Source: DATARH01 sp963712835
GTDB lineage: Bacteria > Pseudomonadota > Alphaproteobacteria > ATCC43930 > CGMCC-115725
Assembly: GCA_963712835.1 (NCBI GenBank)
Contig: CAVQJJ010000002.1
Span: 806,001 to 870,000, forward strand
Reading direction: 5' to 3'
DNA length: 64,000 nt
The notes beneath the pieces were generated by a model. It had not been told where the DNA came from. It did not search any database and worked only from the letters and a program-made list of their open reading frames with translations. Each line of letters begins with the position of its first letter. Positions within the stretch are counted from its first letter, which is position 1. This document shows, in pieces, positions 52,780-60,827 of this stretch. Both the position numbers and the translations under genes were made by a program.

Positions 52780-53259
52780 TCAGTCGATCCATAACCCGTT
52801 CTTTTTGTGCCAATCCTCGATCGACAATTCGGGATAGAGGTCAAAGCAATCGTCATTGGGGCCGATCTGCGGCTCGACCCAGCCCGCCTTGTCGCGCAGC
52901 AGCAGATGGACGCTTTTCGGCGTCTTCGGCAGCTCGGTATCGATCGCCGAGGCGAACGGGTGCATCAGCTCGGGCCAGGATTCGTCGCTGACCCAGAGCG
53001 GCGTGCCGCATTTCTTGCAGTAATACCGGTCGGCCGAGCCTTTGCGTCCGTCGATCGGCGCGTTCCACACCCCGAGCGCGCGCTTGCCACTCACTTTAAG
53101 CGAGTCCGCTATCCCCATGATATTGATGGCGTATCCGCCGCCGCCCGCGCTCTTGCGGCAGATCGAGCAATAGCAGCGCTGATAAGGGTAGGGGGTATGG
53201 CTGTCGACCGTAAAGCTGACCGCGCCGCAGCGGCACGACCCTTCGAGACGCATCGGCAT
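52780..53259 (-). CDS. GFA/CENP-V family zinc protein 2
   Basis: A 159-residue GFA-like protein. Cys groups are CRCGAVSF at about residue 9, CYCSICRKSAG at about 29 and CKKCGTPLWVS at about 80, binding two zinc ions. The family role is often unknown. It is a distant paralogue of the gene at 437-907, differing in the middle region. It ends about 40 bases before mazG, on the same strand. Confidence 0.85.
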   Translation of the reverse strand: MPMRLEGSCRCGAVSFTVDSHTPYPYQRCYCSICRKSAGGGGYAINIMGIADSLKVSGKRALGVWNAPIDGRKGSADRYYCKKCGTPLWVSDESWPELMHPFASAIDTELPKTPKSVHLLLRDKAGWVEPQIGPNDDCFDLYPELSIEDWHKKNGLWID

Positions 53260-53406
53260 GTCAACTCTCCTCGGCGATGAGCCGCTTCTGAAAGAAAATG
53301 CGTTTGTGATCAGGCGGATAATCCAATGTTCCGAACACCTTTAAAAGAGACGGCGAAGGGTCATGCTATCGTTACGCTAGGGTTTCGTCAGCCATTGTTG
53401 GGGGAG

Positions 53407-53514
53407 ATGGATCGCGATACTCAACTCGACATCATTCGCCGCGCCTATGCCAAGCGCATCATGTTTGCGGTTGGCGCGACGGATCGGCGGCTGGAATTGC
53501 TGGCTACGAGGTGA
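53407..53514 (+). pseudogene. Probable N-terminal remnant of isoaspartyl methyltransferase
   Basis: A short frame reading MDRDTQLDIIRRAYAKRIMFAVGATDRRLE, then TGA after a few unrelated residues. The segment looks like the N-terminal helix region of protein-L-isoaspartate O-methyltransferases (RRAYAK..M.A.G..D.RLE). The following proline-rich loop and SAM-binding domain are missing. No continuation is seen in other frames. It is probably a truncated relic; a small independent gene is possible. Confidence 0.35.
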
Positions 53515-53571
53515 GGGGTGGTGCCTGGCGTATCGCCGAGGAATGCCGCCCAATTCCGCATCTGTATATCG

Positions 53572-53587
53572 CATAATATATATTATG
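53572..53587. promoter_or_regulatory. AT-rich 16-bp perfect palindrome
   Basis: CATAATATATATTATG is a perfect 16-base palindrome made only of A/T in its centre, in a genome that is otherwise strongly GC-rich. It lies between the pcm-like fragment and the 3' end of the GNAT gene. It could be an operator for a palindrome-binding regulator or a chance relic. No downstream promoter was recognised. Confidence 0.35.
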
Positions 53588-53637
53588 GAAAATAAGCGGG
53601 CGACGTTACACTTCCCATAGCATGCGCAATGGGCGCT

Positions 53638-54082
53638 TCAGCCGAGCCGCTTCGTCATGAACACGCGGTCATAGCCGGCGTCGCGACCGCGGCCGGTCTC
53701 GACAAAACCCAGCCGCGTGTACAGCGCGATGTTCTCGGTCATCATTCAGATGCGTGTAGAGCCGCAGCTCGGCGTATCCGAGCCGGCGCGCTTCGATCTC
53801 GGCGAACGCGATCAGCCGGCGGCCGAGACCTTGTCCCTGGCGGTCCTTGCGCACCGCGATGTTGTCGAGCAACAGGTGGTCGGGCTTCGGCAGCAGCACG
53901 ATGATCGCGGCAATGGTGCCATCGGCTTCGAGGACGCTGACCGCGCGGTCGCCGATCAGCGCCGCGTAATCGTCGAGCATCGGCCCCGGCGGCTTGCCGA
54001 TGCGCTCGACATAGTGCGCATAGGCTTGGTGGACGATGCCTTCGACAGTCACCCGATCTGGCGGCGTTGCGGCGCGGATCAC
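53638..54082 (-). CDS. GNAT acetyltransferase with a +1 frameshift
   Basis: A GCN5-related acetyltransferase gene. The first frame runs MIRAATPPDRVTVEGIVHQ to ELRLYTHLN, including the CoA loop DNIAVRKDRQGQGLGRRLIAFAE. Then a single extra base near 53743-53746 (minus strand AATGATG) shifts the frame. The restored frame reads MTENIALYTRLGFVETGRG and DAGYDRVFMTKRLG, the standard family end, with TGA at 53638-53640. A protein of about 147 residues is restored by removing one base. The unshifted frame ends at 53669. It overlaps the MBL gene stop by ATGA. Confidence 0.85.
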
Positions 54083-54852
54083 GGGTCGGGAACTTCCACG
54101 GCGAGCCCGTCATAGCCGGGTTCGACCCCCGGCGGCACTTGCGCCGCCAGCTCGCGGTAATCGAGCGGCCGGTCGAGATGGGTCAGGATCGCGCGTTTCG
54201 GCTTGACGCGGTCGATCCACGCCAGGGTCTTCGCGACATGGCTGTGCGTCGGGTGCGGCTCGTAGCGCAGGCAGTCGACGATCCACAATTCGATGCCGGC
54301 CAGCACCGCGAAGGCCGTGTCATCGAGCTCGGTGACATCGGTCGAATAGCCGAACGCGCCGATGCGAAAGCCCAACGTCGTGCTGAAGCCGTGATCCTGG
54401 ACAAACGGTATGAATGGCAGCCCGGCGGCCGCGAACGGCCCGTCGATCGGGATCGGCCTGAGGCACGGCGCATAGAAGAAGCCGTCTTGCGGCGGCGACT
54501 CCAGCGCGTAACCGAAGCGGCTTTCGATCTCGCTGATCGTACCGGCATCGGCGTAAAGCGGGACTGGCGCGCGCATCGCCCGGTTGATGCCGCGGACCTC
54601 ATCGATACCATGCAGATGGTCGGCATGAGCGTGGGTCATCACGATCGCGTCGAGCCGCGTGACGTTCGCGTCGATCAGCTGGTCGTGCAGATCGGGCGAC
54701 ATGTCGATGAGGATCGTCTTGCCACGCGCTTCGAGCAGCAGCGACACGCGGCGCCGGCGGTTGCGCGGCTCGGCGGGATCGCAGGCGCCCCATCCGAGCC
54801 CGACCGACGGCACGCCCATCGAGGCCCCGCAGCCGAGCATAGTGACCTTCAT
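54079..54852 (-). CDS. MBL-fold metallo-hydrolase
   Basis: A 257-residue metallo-beta-lactamase-fold hydrolase, phnP/RNase Z-like. The dinuclear metal motif is MTHAHADHLHGIDEV (His 74, His 76, Asp 78, His 79), with later ligands in FVQDHGFS and LTHLDRPLDY. It is commonly next to tatD in alphaproteobacteria, as here. It may be a cyclic phosphodiesterase. The start is ATG 54852, just after the tatD stop. Confidence 0.85.
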   Translation of the reverse strand: MKVTMLGCGASMGVPSVGLGWGACDPAEPRNRRRRVSLLLEARGKTILIDMSPDLHDQLIDANVTRLDAIVMTHAHADHLHGIDEVRGINRAMRAPVPLYADAGTISEIESRFGYALESPPQDGFFYAPCLRPIPIDGPFAAAGLPFIPFVQDHGFSTTLGFRIGAFGYSTDVTELDDTAFAVLAGIELWIVDCLRYEPHPTHSHVAKTLAWIDRVKPKRAILTHLDRPLDYRELAAQVPPGVEPGYDGLAVEVPDP

Positions 54853-55622
54853 CGCGGCTTTTCGGCCTTGGTGAACAGGCGGAAGAAATTCGCCGTCGTG
54901 ACGGCCGCCAACTCGTCGGCCGTCACCCCTTTCAGCTCGGCGACAAACGCCGCGGTCGCCGCGACAAAGGCCGGTTCGTTGCGCTTGCCGCGATACGGCA
55001 CCGGCGCGAGATAGGGCGCGTCGGTCTCGACCAGCAGCCGGTCGAGCGGCAGGTCGCGCACGATCGCTCGCAAATCTTCGGCGTTGCGGAACGTCACGAT
55101 GCCCGAAATCGAGATATAGAAGCCGAGATCGAGAGCCGCTTCGGCGAGCGCGCGGCTGCCGGTAAAGCAGTGCAGCACGCCGGGCGGCGGCTTTTCCGCC
55201 GCCAGGATGGCGGCGATCTCGGCATCCGCCTCGCGGGCGTGGATGATCAGCGGCAGACTGCTTTGCTGCGACGCGGCGATATGGGCGCGGAACACCCGCT
55301 CTTGGATGCCGTGCGGGCTGAGATCGTAGTGGAAATCGAGTCCGGTCTCGCCGATGCCGACGACCCTCGGATGCGCCGCCAGCGCCACCAGCCGCTCGGC
55401 GAGAAGGTCGGCATGGTCGGCCGCCTCGTGCGGATGCGCACCGACGGAGCACCAGATGCGCGGCTCGGCCTCGGCGATCGCCCTCACCGCGTCGAACTGG
55501 TCGAGCCGGGTGCAGATGGTCAGCATCGTGCCGATCCCGGCGTCGAAGGCGCGGCCGATCACCGCCTCGCGCTCCGGCGCGAAATCGGGAAAATCGAGAT
55601 GGCAATGGCTGTCGACCAGCAT
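54849..55622 (-). CDS. tatD: TatD family hydrolase
   Basis: A 257-residue TIM-barrel metal-dependent hydrolase. Motifs are MLVDSHCHLDF (metal His-x-His), GIGETGLDFHYD, IIHAREADAE, GVLHCFTGS and LLVETDAPYLAP. TatD-family proteins act as deoxyribonucleases or exonucleases in DNA repair. The start at ATG 55622 fits the family. The upstream frame extension is unconserved. The operon order tmk-holB-tatD-MBL is common. Confidence 0.92.
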   Translation of the reverse strand: MLVDSHCHLDFPDFAPEREAVIGRAFDAGIGTMLTICTRLDQFDAVRAIAEAEPRIWCSVGAHPHEAADHADLLAERLVALAAHPRVVGIGETGLDFHYDLSPHGIQERVFRAHIAASQQSSLPLIIHAREADAEIAAILAAEKPPPGVLHCFTGSRALAEAALDLGFYISISGIVTFRNAEDLRAIVRDLPLDRLLVETDAPYLAPVPYRGKRNEPAFVAATAAFVAELKGVTADELAAVTTANFFRLFTKAEKPR

Positions 55623-55657
55623 GACCCGGTACTTATTACGCCGCGAATGCGGCGAAT

Positions 55658-56719
55658 TTAGCGCGCATCCGCCGCGCTCGCGCGATCGATCGCGAAAAAG
55701 GCGCTGAGGATGGTCTGCTTGCGGTCGAGGTTGAGGCCGTCGGCGCGCGCAAACCCATTGGCGATATCGTCGCCCAACCTCGCCCAACGTGCCGCCTCGC
55801 CCCGCTCGCCGGCTCGCGCCGCGGCGACGGCCTGCCGCGCTAGGTGATAACGCAGCAAGTCTTCGAGCGCGCGATAGGCGTCCTCGCCCTCGGCGCGCGC
55901 CAGCCGGTCGGCGAAGCCGTGCAGCGCTAGCGGGTCAATCCCCGGCCGGCGCGCCAGCATGGCCAGCATCGTTTGATAGAGTTCGACGCCGCCCGATCCG
56001 GCAAGTTCGAGCGCGCGGCCGATGCTGCCTTCCGCGAGATCGGCGACGCGCGCCGCTGCATCCTCGCCAAGCTCCGGGCAATACCGTGCGAGCAAGGCGC
56101 GCAAATCGGCATCCGCCAGCGGCGCCAATTTCATCTGGCGGCAGCGTGAGCGGATTGTCGGCAGCAGCTTGCCGGGGCTGTGCGCGACCAGCACCAGGAG
56201 CACGCGGCGCGGCGGCTCTTCGAGGATCTTGAGCAGCGCGTTGCCGGCGTTGCGGTTCATCGCATCGGCGCCGTCGACGATGACCACGCGCCAGCCGCCC
56301 TCGGCAGCGGTCAGATGCAGGAACGCGCCGATCTCGCGCACGTCGTCGACCACGATCTCGCTGCGCAGCCGCTTGCGGCGCGAGTCGAAGGCGCGCTCGA
56401 CGGTCAAGAGGTCGGCATGGCCGCCCGCGGCGACCCGGCGGAACACGCCGCTCTCCGGCGAGATCGCGAGGCGGGGAAGCCCGGTCTCGACGGGTGCGCC
56501 GAACATGTCGATCCCCGCCCCCTCGCCGCCGCGCCACAGCACGTAACGCGCCAGGCGAAATGCCAAGGTCGCCTTGCCGATGCCGCGCGGCCCCGACAGC
56601 AGCAGCGCATGCGGCAGACGGCCGCTATCGACGAACTGCTTCAGCGCCGCCTCGGCCCCCTCTTGGCCGATGAGATCGGGATTGGCTCGCGGCGGCGGCG
56701 CCTGGGGTTCCTCGGTCAT
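55658..56719 (-). CDS. holB: DNA polymerase III delta' subunit
   Basis: A 353-residue clamp-loader subunit. Its AAA+ domain has the Walker A region LLSGPRGIGKATLAFRLARY, the Walker B-like VVIVDGADAMNRNAGNALLKILEEPP and the sensor SRCRQMKLAPL. Delta' helps open the beta sliding clamp for DNA replication. The ATG overlaps the tmk stop (ATGA). Its product partners with DnaX and HolA. Confidence 0.92.
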   Translation of the reverse strand: MTEEPQAPPPRANPDLIGQEGAEAALKQFVDSGRLPHALLLSGPRGIGKATLAFRLARYVLWRGGEGAGIDMFGAPVETGLPRLAISPESGVFRRVAAGGHADLLTVERAFDSRRKRLRSEIVVDDVREIGAFLHLTAAEGGWRVVIVDGADAMNRNAGNALLKILEEPPRRVLLVLVAHSPGKLLPTIRSRCRQMKLAPLADADLRALLARYCPELGEDAAARVADLAEGSIGRALELAGSGGVELYQTMLAMLARRPGIDPLALHGFADRLARAEGEDAYRALEDLLRYHLARQAVAAARAGERGEAARWARLGDDIANGFARADGLNLDRKQTILSAFFAIDRASAADAR

Positions 56720-57384
56720 TTCGGCGCGACGCCCAGCCGTTCCGCCACCGCGGCAACGATCGCCCGATGTACCGCATCGACCTCGCCCGACGCGGCGATC
56801 ACCGCGCAGCGCCCGGGTTCCGCCTCGGCGATGGCGAGAAACCCGTCGCGCAGCCGCTGATGAAATGCCCTATCGAGCCGCTCGAAGCGGTCGGCGGCGG
56901 AGCGGCTGGCGGCGCGCGCCAAGCCCTCGTCCACCGGCAGATCGAGAATGAACGTGAGATCGGGTAGAAAATCGCCGAGCGCGAAACGCTGAAGTGCCGC
57001 GAGTTCGTCCAACGGCAAGCCGCGGCCATATCCCTGGTAGGCGATCGTTGAATCGATGAAGCGGTCGCAGACCACCCACTTCCCCGCGGTAACCGCCGGC
57101 TGGATCGTCCGCGCGACATGGTCGCGGCGCGCGGCAAAGAACAGCAACGTCTCGCCGACCGCGTCCCAGCGCTCCGTGTCGCCTTCCAGCAACAGCCGGC
57201 GGATCGCTTCGGCGCCGGGTGAGCCGCCAGGCTCGCGCGTCGCCAGCGCGTCGATCCCGGCGCGGCCAAGCGCCTCGACAAGCAGCTTGACCTGGGTCGA
57301 CTTCCCTGCCCCCTCCCCGCCTTCGACGGTGATGAACTTGCCGCGGCTGGGCTGACCGAACGCGCTCAGTGTCGGGTTCCCCAA
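56716..57384 (-). CDS. tmk: Thymidylate kinase
   Basis: A 222-residue kinase that phosphorylates dTMP to dTDP. The P-loop is VEGGEGAGKST. The dTMP-binding DR motif is CDRFIDSTIAYQG. The LID is RFERLDRAFHQRLRDG. No ATG is available. The start is TTG 57384, which overlaps the dacA stop by 19 bases. The ribosome site is weak, so the exact start is uncertain. Confidence 0.93.
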   Translation of the reverse strand: MGNPTLSAFGQPSRGKFITVEGGEGAGKSTQVKLLVEALGRAGIDALATREPGGSPGAEAIRRLLLEGDTERWDAVGETLLFFAARRDHVARTIQPAVTAGKWVVCDRFIDSTIAYQGYGRGLPLDELAALQRFALGDFLPDLTFILDLPVDEGLARAASRSAADRFERLDRAFHQRLRDGFLAIAEAEPGRCAVIAASGEVDAVHRAIVAAVAERLGVAPK

Positions 57385-58607
57385 ATCAGATAGCCGGCCA
57401 GTGTCGCCATGCGGCCGACCGTGCCGATCGTCGGCACGTCGGCGGCGGCATGGAGCGCCCGCTCGACCGTATCGGCGCCGGGCGCGGTCACCGTAAGCTT
57501 GCCGATCTCGTCGCCCTGCTTGACCGGTGCCGGGATCGGGCTGTCATACGAGATGGTGACCTTCATGTCGTGACGCGAGCGGCGCGGCAGCGTCACGGTC
57601 AAATCCTTCGCGACCGTCATGCCGACCCGTGACGCTTGCCCCAGCCAGACGTCGGCGTCTTCGACCTTGTCGCCGGCGCTGAACAGCTTGTAGTTGTTGA
57701 ACTCACGGAACGCCCATTCAACCAGCCGCTCGCTCTCCGAGGCGCGATCCTTCATCGAAGCCAGCCCGGAGACGACGACGATCACCCGGCGGTCGCCGCG
57801 TACCACCGAGCCGATCATGCTGTAGCCGGATTCGTCGGTGTGACCGGTCTTGAGCCCGTCGGCGCCCATATTCTTGTACAGCAGCGGGTTTCGGTTTCCT
57901 TGATCTATATTATTGAAATTAAAGTCTTTTTCAGCGAAATAGTGATAGTATTCAGGAAAGTCGCGGATGATGTGCAGGCCCAGGGTGGTGAGGTCCTGGG
58001 CGGTCATCCACTCATTCGGATCGGGCAACCCAGTGACATTGGCGAAGTGACTGTTTTTGAGGCCGATCTCCTGTGCCTTTTGGTTCATCAGGTCGACAAA
58101 CGCTTCCTCGCTGCCCGCCAGTCCTTCGGCGAGCACGACGCAGGCATCGTTGCCGGATTGCACGATCATGCCGCGGACAAGATCGTCGATTTTGATCTTG
58201 CCACCGACCCCGACAAACATCTTCGAGCCGCCCATTTTCCAGGCTTTTTCGGTCACCGGCAATTCGTCGCCGAGTGTGATCCGGCCTTCCTTCAGCATGC
58301 CGAAAACGACGTAAGCGGTCATCAGCTTGCTCATTGAGGCCGGCTCCATCCGCGCATCGGCATTCTTTGCGAACAAGACGGTATTGGTGTCGGCCTCGGT
58401 GATGAGCGCGAAGCGTGCGGCGGTATCGAAATTCGCGCCCGGAGCTTGCGCCGGCGGCGTTGCCGGCGTCGGTTGCGGCGCGGATGCCGGCGGCCGGGCG
58501 GTGACGGTCGTCTTCGGCGCCGCGAACCCGCCCGTGGCGCCGAGCAGCGGCAGCAACAGCGCCGCCGCCACAGCGGTCGCGATCGAAAGTCGCCAGCAAG
58601 CCTTCAT
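57366..58607 (-). CDS. dacA: D-alanyl-D-alanine carboxypeptidase (DacA type)
   Basis: A 413-residue penicillin-binding protein 5/6-like DD-carboxypeptidase that trims peptidoglycan stem peptides. The signal peptide is MKACWRLSIATAVAAALLLPLL. The S91-M-S-K94, S151-G-N and K253-T-G triads give the active site. A C-terminal beta-rich domain ends ATLAGYLIWGTRH, an amphipathic anchor. A short patch of about 70 bases near 57893-57962 (residues about 216-239) has AT-rich codons. ATG 58607 is used; an upstream start adds 9 unlikely residues. Confidence 0.93.
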   Translation of the reverse strand: MKACWRLSIATAVAAALLLPLLGATGGFAAPKTTVTARPPASAPQPTPATPPAQAPGANFDTAARFALITEADTNTVLFAKNADARMEPASMSKLMTAYVVFGMLKEGRITLGDELPVTEKAWKMGGSKMFVGVGGKIKIDDLVRGMIVQSGNDACVVLAEGLAGSEEAFVDLMNQKAQEIGLKNSHFANVTGLPDPNEWMTAQDLTTLGLHIIRDFPEYYHYFAEKDFNFNNIDQGNRNPLLYKNMGADGLKTGHTDESGYSMIGSVVRGDRRVIVVVSGLASMKDRASESERLVEWAFREFNNYKLFSAGDKVEDADVWLGQASRVGMTVAKDLTVTLPRRSRHDMKVTISYDSPIPAPVKQGDEIGKLTVTAPGADTVERALHAAADVPTIGTVGRMATLAGYLIWGTRH

Positions 58608-58649
58608 CGCCGCCTCTGCACTGCACTCACCCAACGGGGCGAGCCGAGT

Positions 58650-59348
58650 TTAATCGATCACGACCTGCGCGTCGCGATAGCCGCTCGCGACCATCTGGTC
58701 TCGCAAACGGTCGGCGTCTTGCTCGGTTGCGACCGGCCCCGCCTGGACATGATAAGCGGGCGACGCGACAAAAAATCGGCGCGAAAGTGGCGGTCTATAG
58801 GCGGCGACCGTAATCCCCGCCGCCTCGCCGTTGTCGACGATGCCGCGCTCCGCGGCCGCGGCGGCGATAAGACTCGGCTCCCGCAGCACTCGCACCCTGA
58901 CCAGCGCCGCGCCGGTGCGCTCCAAGCCGAGCAGTTGCGCGGCGCGGCGCGACAGGTCGATGATCCGGCCTCGGGCAAATGGCCCGCGGTCGTTTACCCG
59001 AATGCGCAGCGCCCGATTGTTCTCCAGGTTGACGACCTCGACGATGCTCGGCAGTGGCAGCGTCGTATGCGCCGCGGTGAGATCGTTCATGTCGAAAATT
59101 TCGCCGTTCGCCGTGTAGTGACCTTGGAAACCCCCGCCATACCATGAGGCCAACCCGGTCTGGTCGTAGGCGTAGTCGACATGCGGATAATAGGTGACGC
59201 CGTTCACCGTGTATGGCGCGCCGATCTTGTAGGTCGGATGCGGTACGAGCGCCTCTCGCCCGCCAAACGGCATCGACACCACGCCGCAAGCGCTCAAGGC
59301 GAACCCCATTGCAGCGAGCAGCAATGCCCGCCGTAGCCCTTCCCCCAT
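58650..59348 (-). CDS. rlpA: RlpA-like septal lipoprotein
   Basis: A 232-residue lipoprotein with signal peptide MGEGLRRALLLAAMGFALSAC, giving a lipobox (LSAC). A double-psi beta-barrel (DPBB) domain has GLASWYGGGFQGHYTANGEIFDM and NRALRIRVNDRGPFARGRIIDLSRRAAQLL. A C-terminal SPOR domain (AYHVQAGPVATEQDADRLRDQM) binds denuded septal glycan. RlpA cleaves peptidoglycan as a lytic transglycosylase in some bacteria. Confidence 0.92.
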   Translation of the reverse strand: MGEGLRRALLLAAMGFALSACGVVSMPFGGREALVPHPTYKIGAPYTVNGVTYYPHVDYAYDQTGLASWYGGGFQGHYTANGEIFDMNDLTAAHTTLPLPSIVEVVNLENNRALRIRVNDRGPFARGRIIDLSRRAAQLLGLERTGAALVRVRVLREPSLIAAAAAERGIVDNGEAAGITVAAYRPPLSRRFFVASPAYHVQAGPVATEQDADRLRDQMVASGYRDAQVVID

Positions 59349-59403
59349 GTGCCCCCCAGCACAATTCAGGCCCAGCGCAATCGCTGGATGATGGCCGAGC
59401 CCC

Positions 59404-60387
59404 CTACCCGGCCCCGAAGCTGTCGGCGAGCATGCCGACAGAAGCGGCGAAATATGTCGATCGGTTCCACTTCATGATGGCGCGGAAATTGTCATAGACC
59501 AGCAGCGCCGGTCCGTCGCCGCCGTCCGGGATGACCAGCGAGGCCTCGGTCACCGGGAGCGCCGCTGCGTCGGTCGGCCGCACGCCCATGCGGCTCCAAT
59601 CCGATGTCGGACGCCTTACGTCGAGCCCGGCCAGCCGCTGGTCGAAACCGGACGGCACAGTCACCGAGCGGCCCCAGCCCTGGTCGCCCCGCCAGCCTAG
59701 CCGCGCGATATAATTGGCGATCGACCCAAGCACATCGGCGCGGTCCGACCAAATGTCGCGCCGCCCGTCGCCGTCGAAATCGACCGCAAAATTGAGAAAG
59801 GTCGTCGGCATGAATTGGCACTGGCCCATCGCCCCGGCCCATGAACCGAGCATCGCCTCGGTTTGTACATTGCCCTCGTCGATGATGCGCAGCGCGGCAA
59901 TCAGCTCCGGCCGGAAATAGGAGCTGCGCCTTCCGTCATAGGCAAGAGTGGCCAGCGACGAGACGACCGAATAATTGCCCATCACCTTGCCGAAATCGCT
60001 TTCGACCGCCCACAGCGCCACGATAAAGCGCGGCTGCACGCGAAAGCGCTGGTAGACCTTGGTCAAGAGCGGCCAGTTTTCCGAGAGCTGCGCCCGCCCG
60101 TCGGCGATCTTCTGCGGCGTGACGACCTTTTGCAGAAAGCTGCTCAAGGTCGTCGTGTGCTCGGGCTGCTGATGGTCGAGCTCGATGACCCGTGGCAGAT
60201 ATTCGACCCGGCGCAACGCCGAGTCGACGGTCGCAACCCGAATGCCTTGACTGAGCGCGTCGCGCCGCACCCCCGCAAGGAAGGCGGAGAAATCGTCCTC
60301 GCTTGCCCAGGCCCTCGCAGAATGCCCCAGCGCGATCGCCAGTGGTGCGGAAAGAACGGCTCGCCGCGCGAGCCGGAACGACGTCAT
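59404..60387 (-). CDS. Lytic murein transglycosylase (MltB-like)
   Basis: A 327-residue lytic transglycosylase of family GH103 (MltB). The N-terminus MTSFRLARRAVLSAPLAIALGHSARA has a twin-arginine-like signal. The catalytic Glu lies in ALWAVESDFG, and GSWAGAMGQCQFMPTTF and WSDRADVLGSIANYI are family signatures. ATG 60387 fits; a GTG 9 bases upstream is possible. It is periplasmic and works with the dacA and rlpA products in peptidoglycan turnover. Confidence 0.92.
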   Translation of the reverse strand: MTSFRLARRAVLSAPLAIALGHSARAWASEDDFSAFLAGVRRDALSQGIRVATVDSALRRVEYLPRVIELDHQQPEHTTTLSSFLQKVVTPQKIADGRAQLSENWPLLTKVYQRFRVQPRFIVALWAVESDFGKVMGNYSVVSSLATLAYDGRRSSYFRPELIAALRIIDEGNVQTEAMLGSWAGAMGQCQFMPTTFLNFAVDFDGDGRRDIWSDRADVLGSIANYIARLGWRGDQGWGRSVTVPSGFDQRLAGLDVRRPTSDWSRMGVRPTDAAALPVTEASLVIPDGGDGPALLVYDNFRAIMKWNRSTYFAASVGMLADSFGAG

Positions 60388-60510
60388 CTCAATCACCCAC
60401 TAAACCCCTTCACCCCCGCCCCTTTTTCTCACAGGGGCGCGGCGCGGGCAATGCTCAGCAGGGTAATCCTATAAGAAAACAAGACTTCCCGATAATCGAG
60501 AACTCTTACG

Positions 60511-60827
60511 CTAAAGTTTCAGCAAATGTGGCAACCACAACGATATCGGCGGTATATAAGTCACCAGCATCAATACCAGGAATATTACCCCGTAAAAACG
60601 GCCAGATCTGCTTCATCGCCTCTTCCATACGGACGCGCCCGACAGCGCAGCCGACAAACAGCGTAGCGCCGACTGGCGGACGACATTGGGCCGATCCCGA
60701 AATTGAGCAGCATGATCATCCCGAAATACACGGGATCGACGCCGAATTTCATGACGACCGGGAGCAGGATCGGCGTGGTGACGAGAATCGGCGGCGCCAT
60801 GTCGACCAGACGGCCGAGCACCAGCAG
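60511..60827 (-). pseudogene. Decayed C-terminal fragment of a TRAP permease (DctM)
   Basis: This stretch encodes the C-terminal region of a TRAP transporter large permease. It reads LLVLGRLVDMAPPILVTT and PVVMKFGVDPVYFGMIMLLNFGIG. Beyond a +1 shift at GGG (60688-60690) it reads PPVGATLFVGCAVGRVRMEEAMKQIWPF. After another shift at A5 (60594-60598; T5 on the minus strand) it reads YGVIFLVLMLVTYIPPISLWLPHLLKL and TAG at 60511. The 5' part is absent and the fragment starts directly at the stop codon of the adjacent MFS gene. It is certainly non-functional. Confidence 0.8.

Noticed and set aside
53326..53406. An N-terminal extension of the small methyltransferase-like fragment.
   Set aside because: The extra residues have no similarity to the family, and the conserved segment begins at the later ATG.
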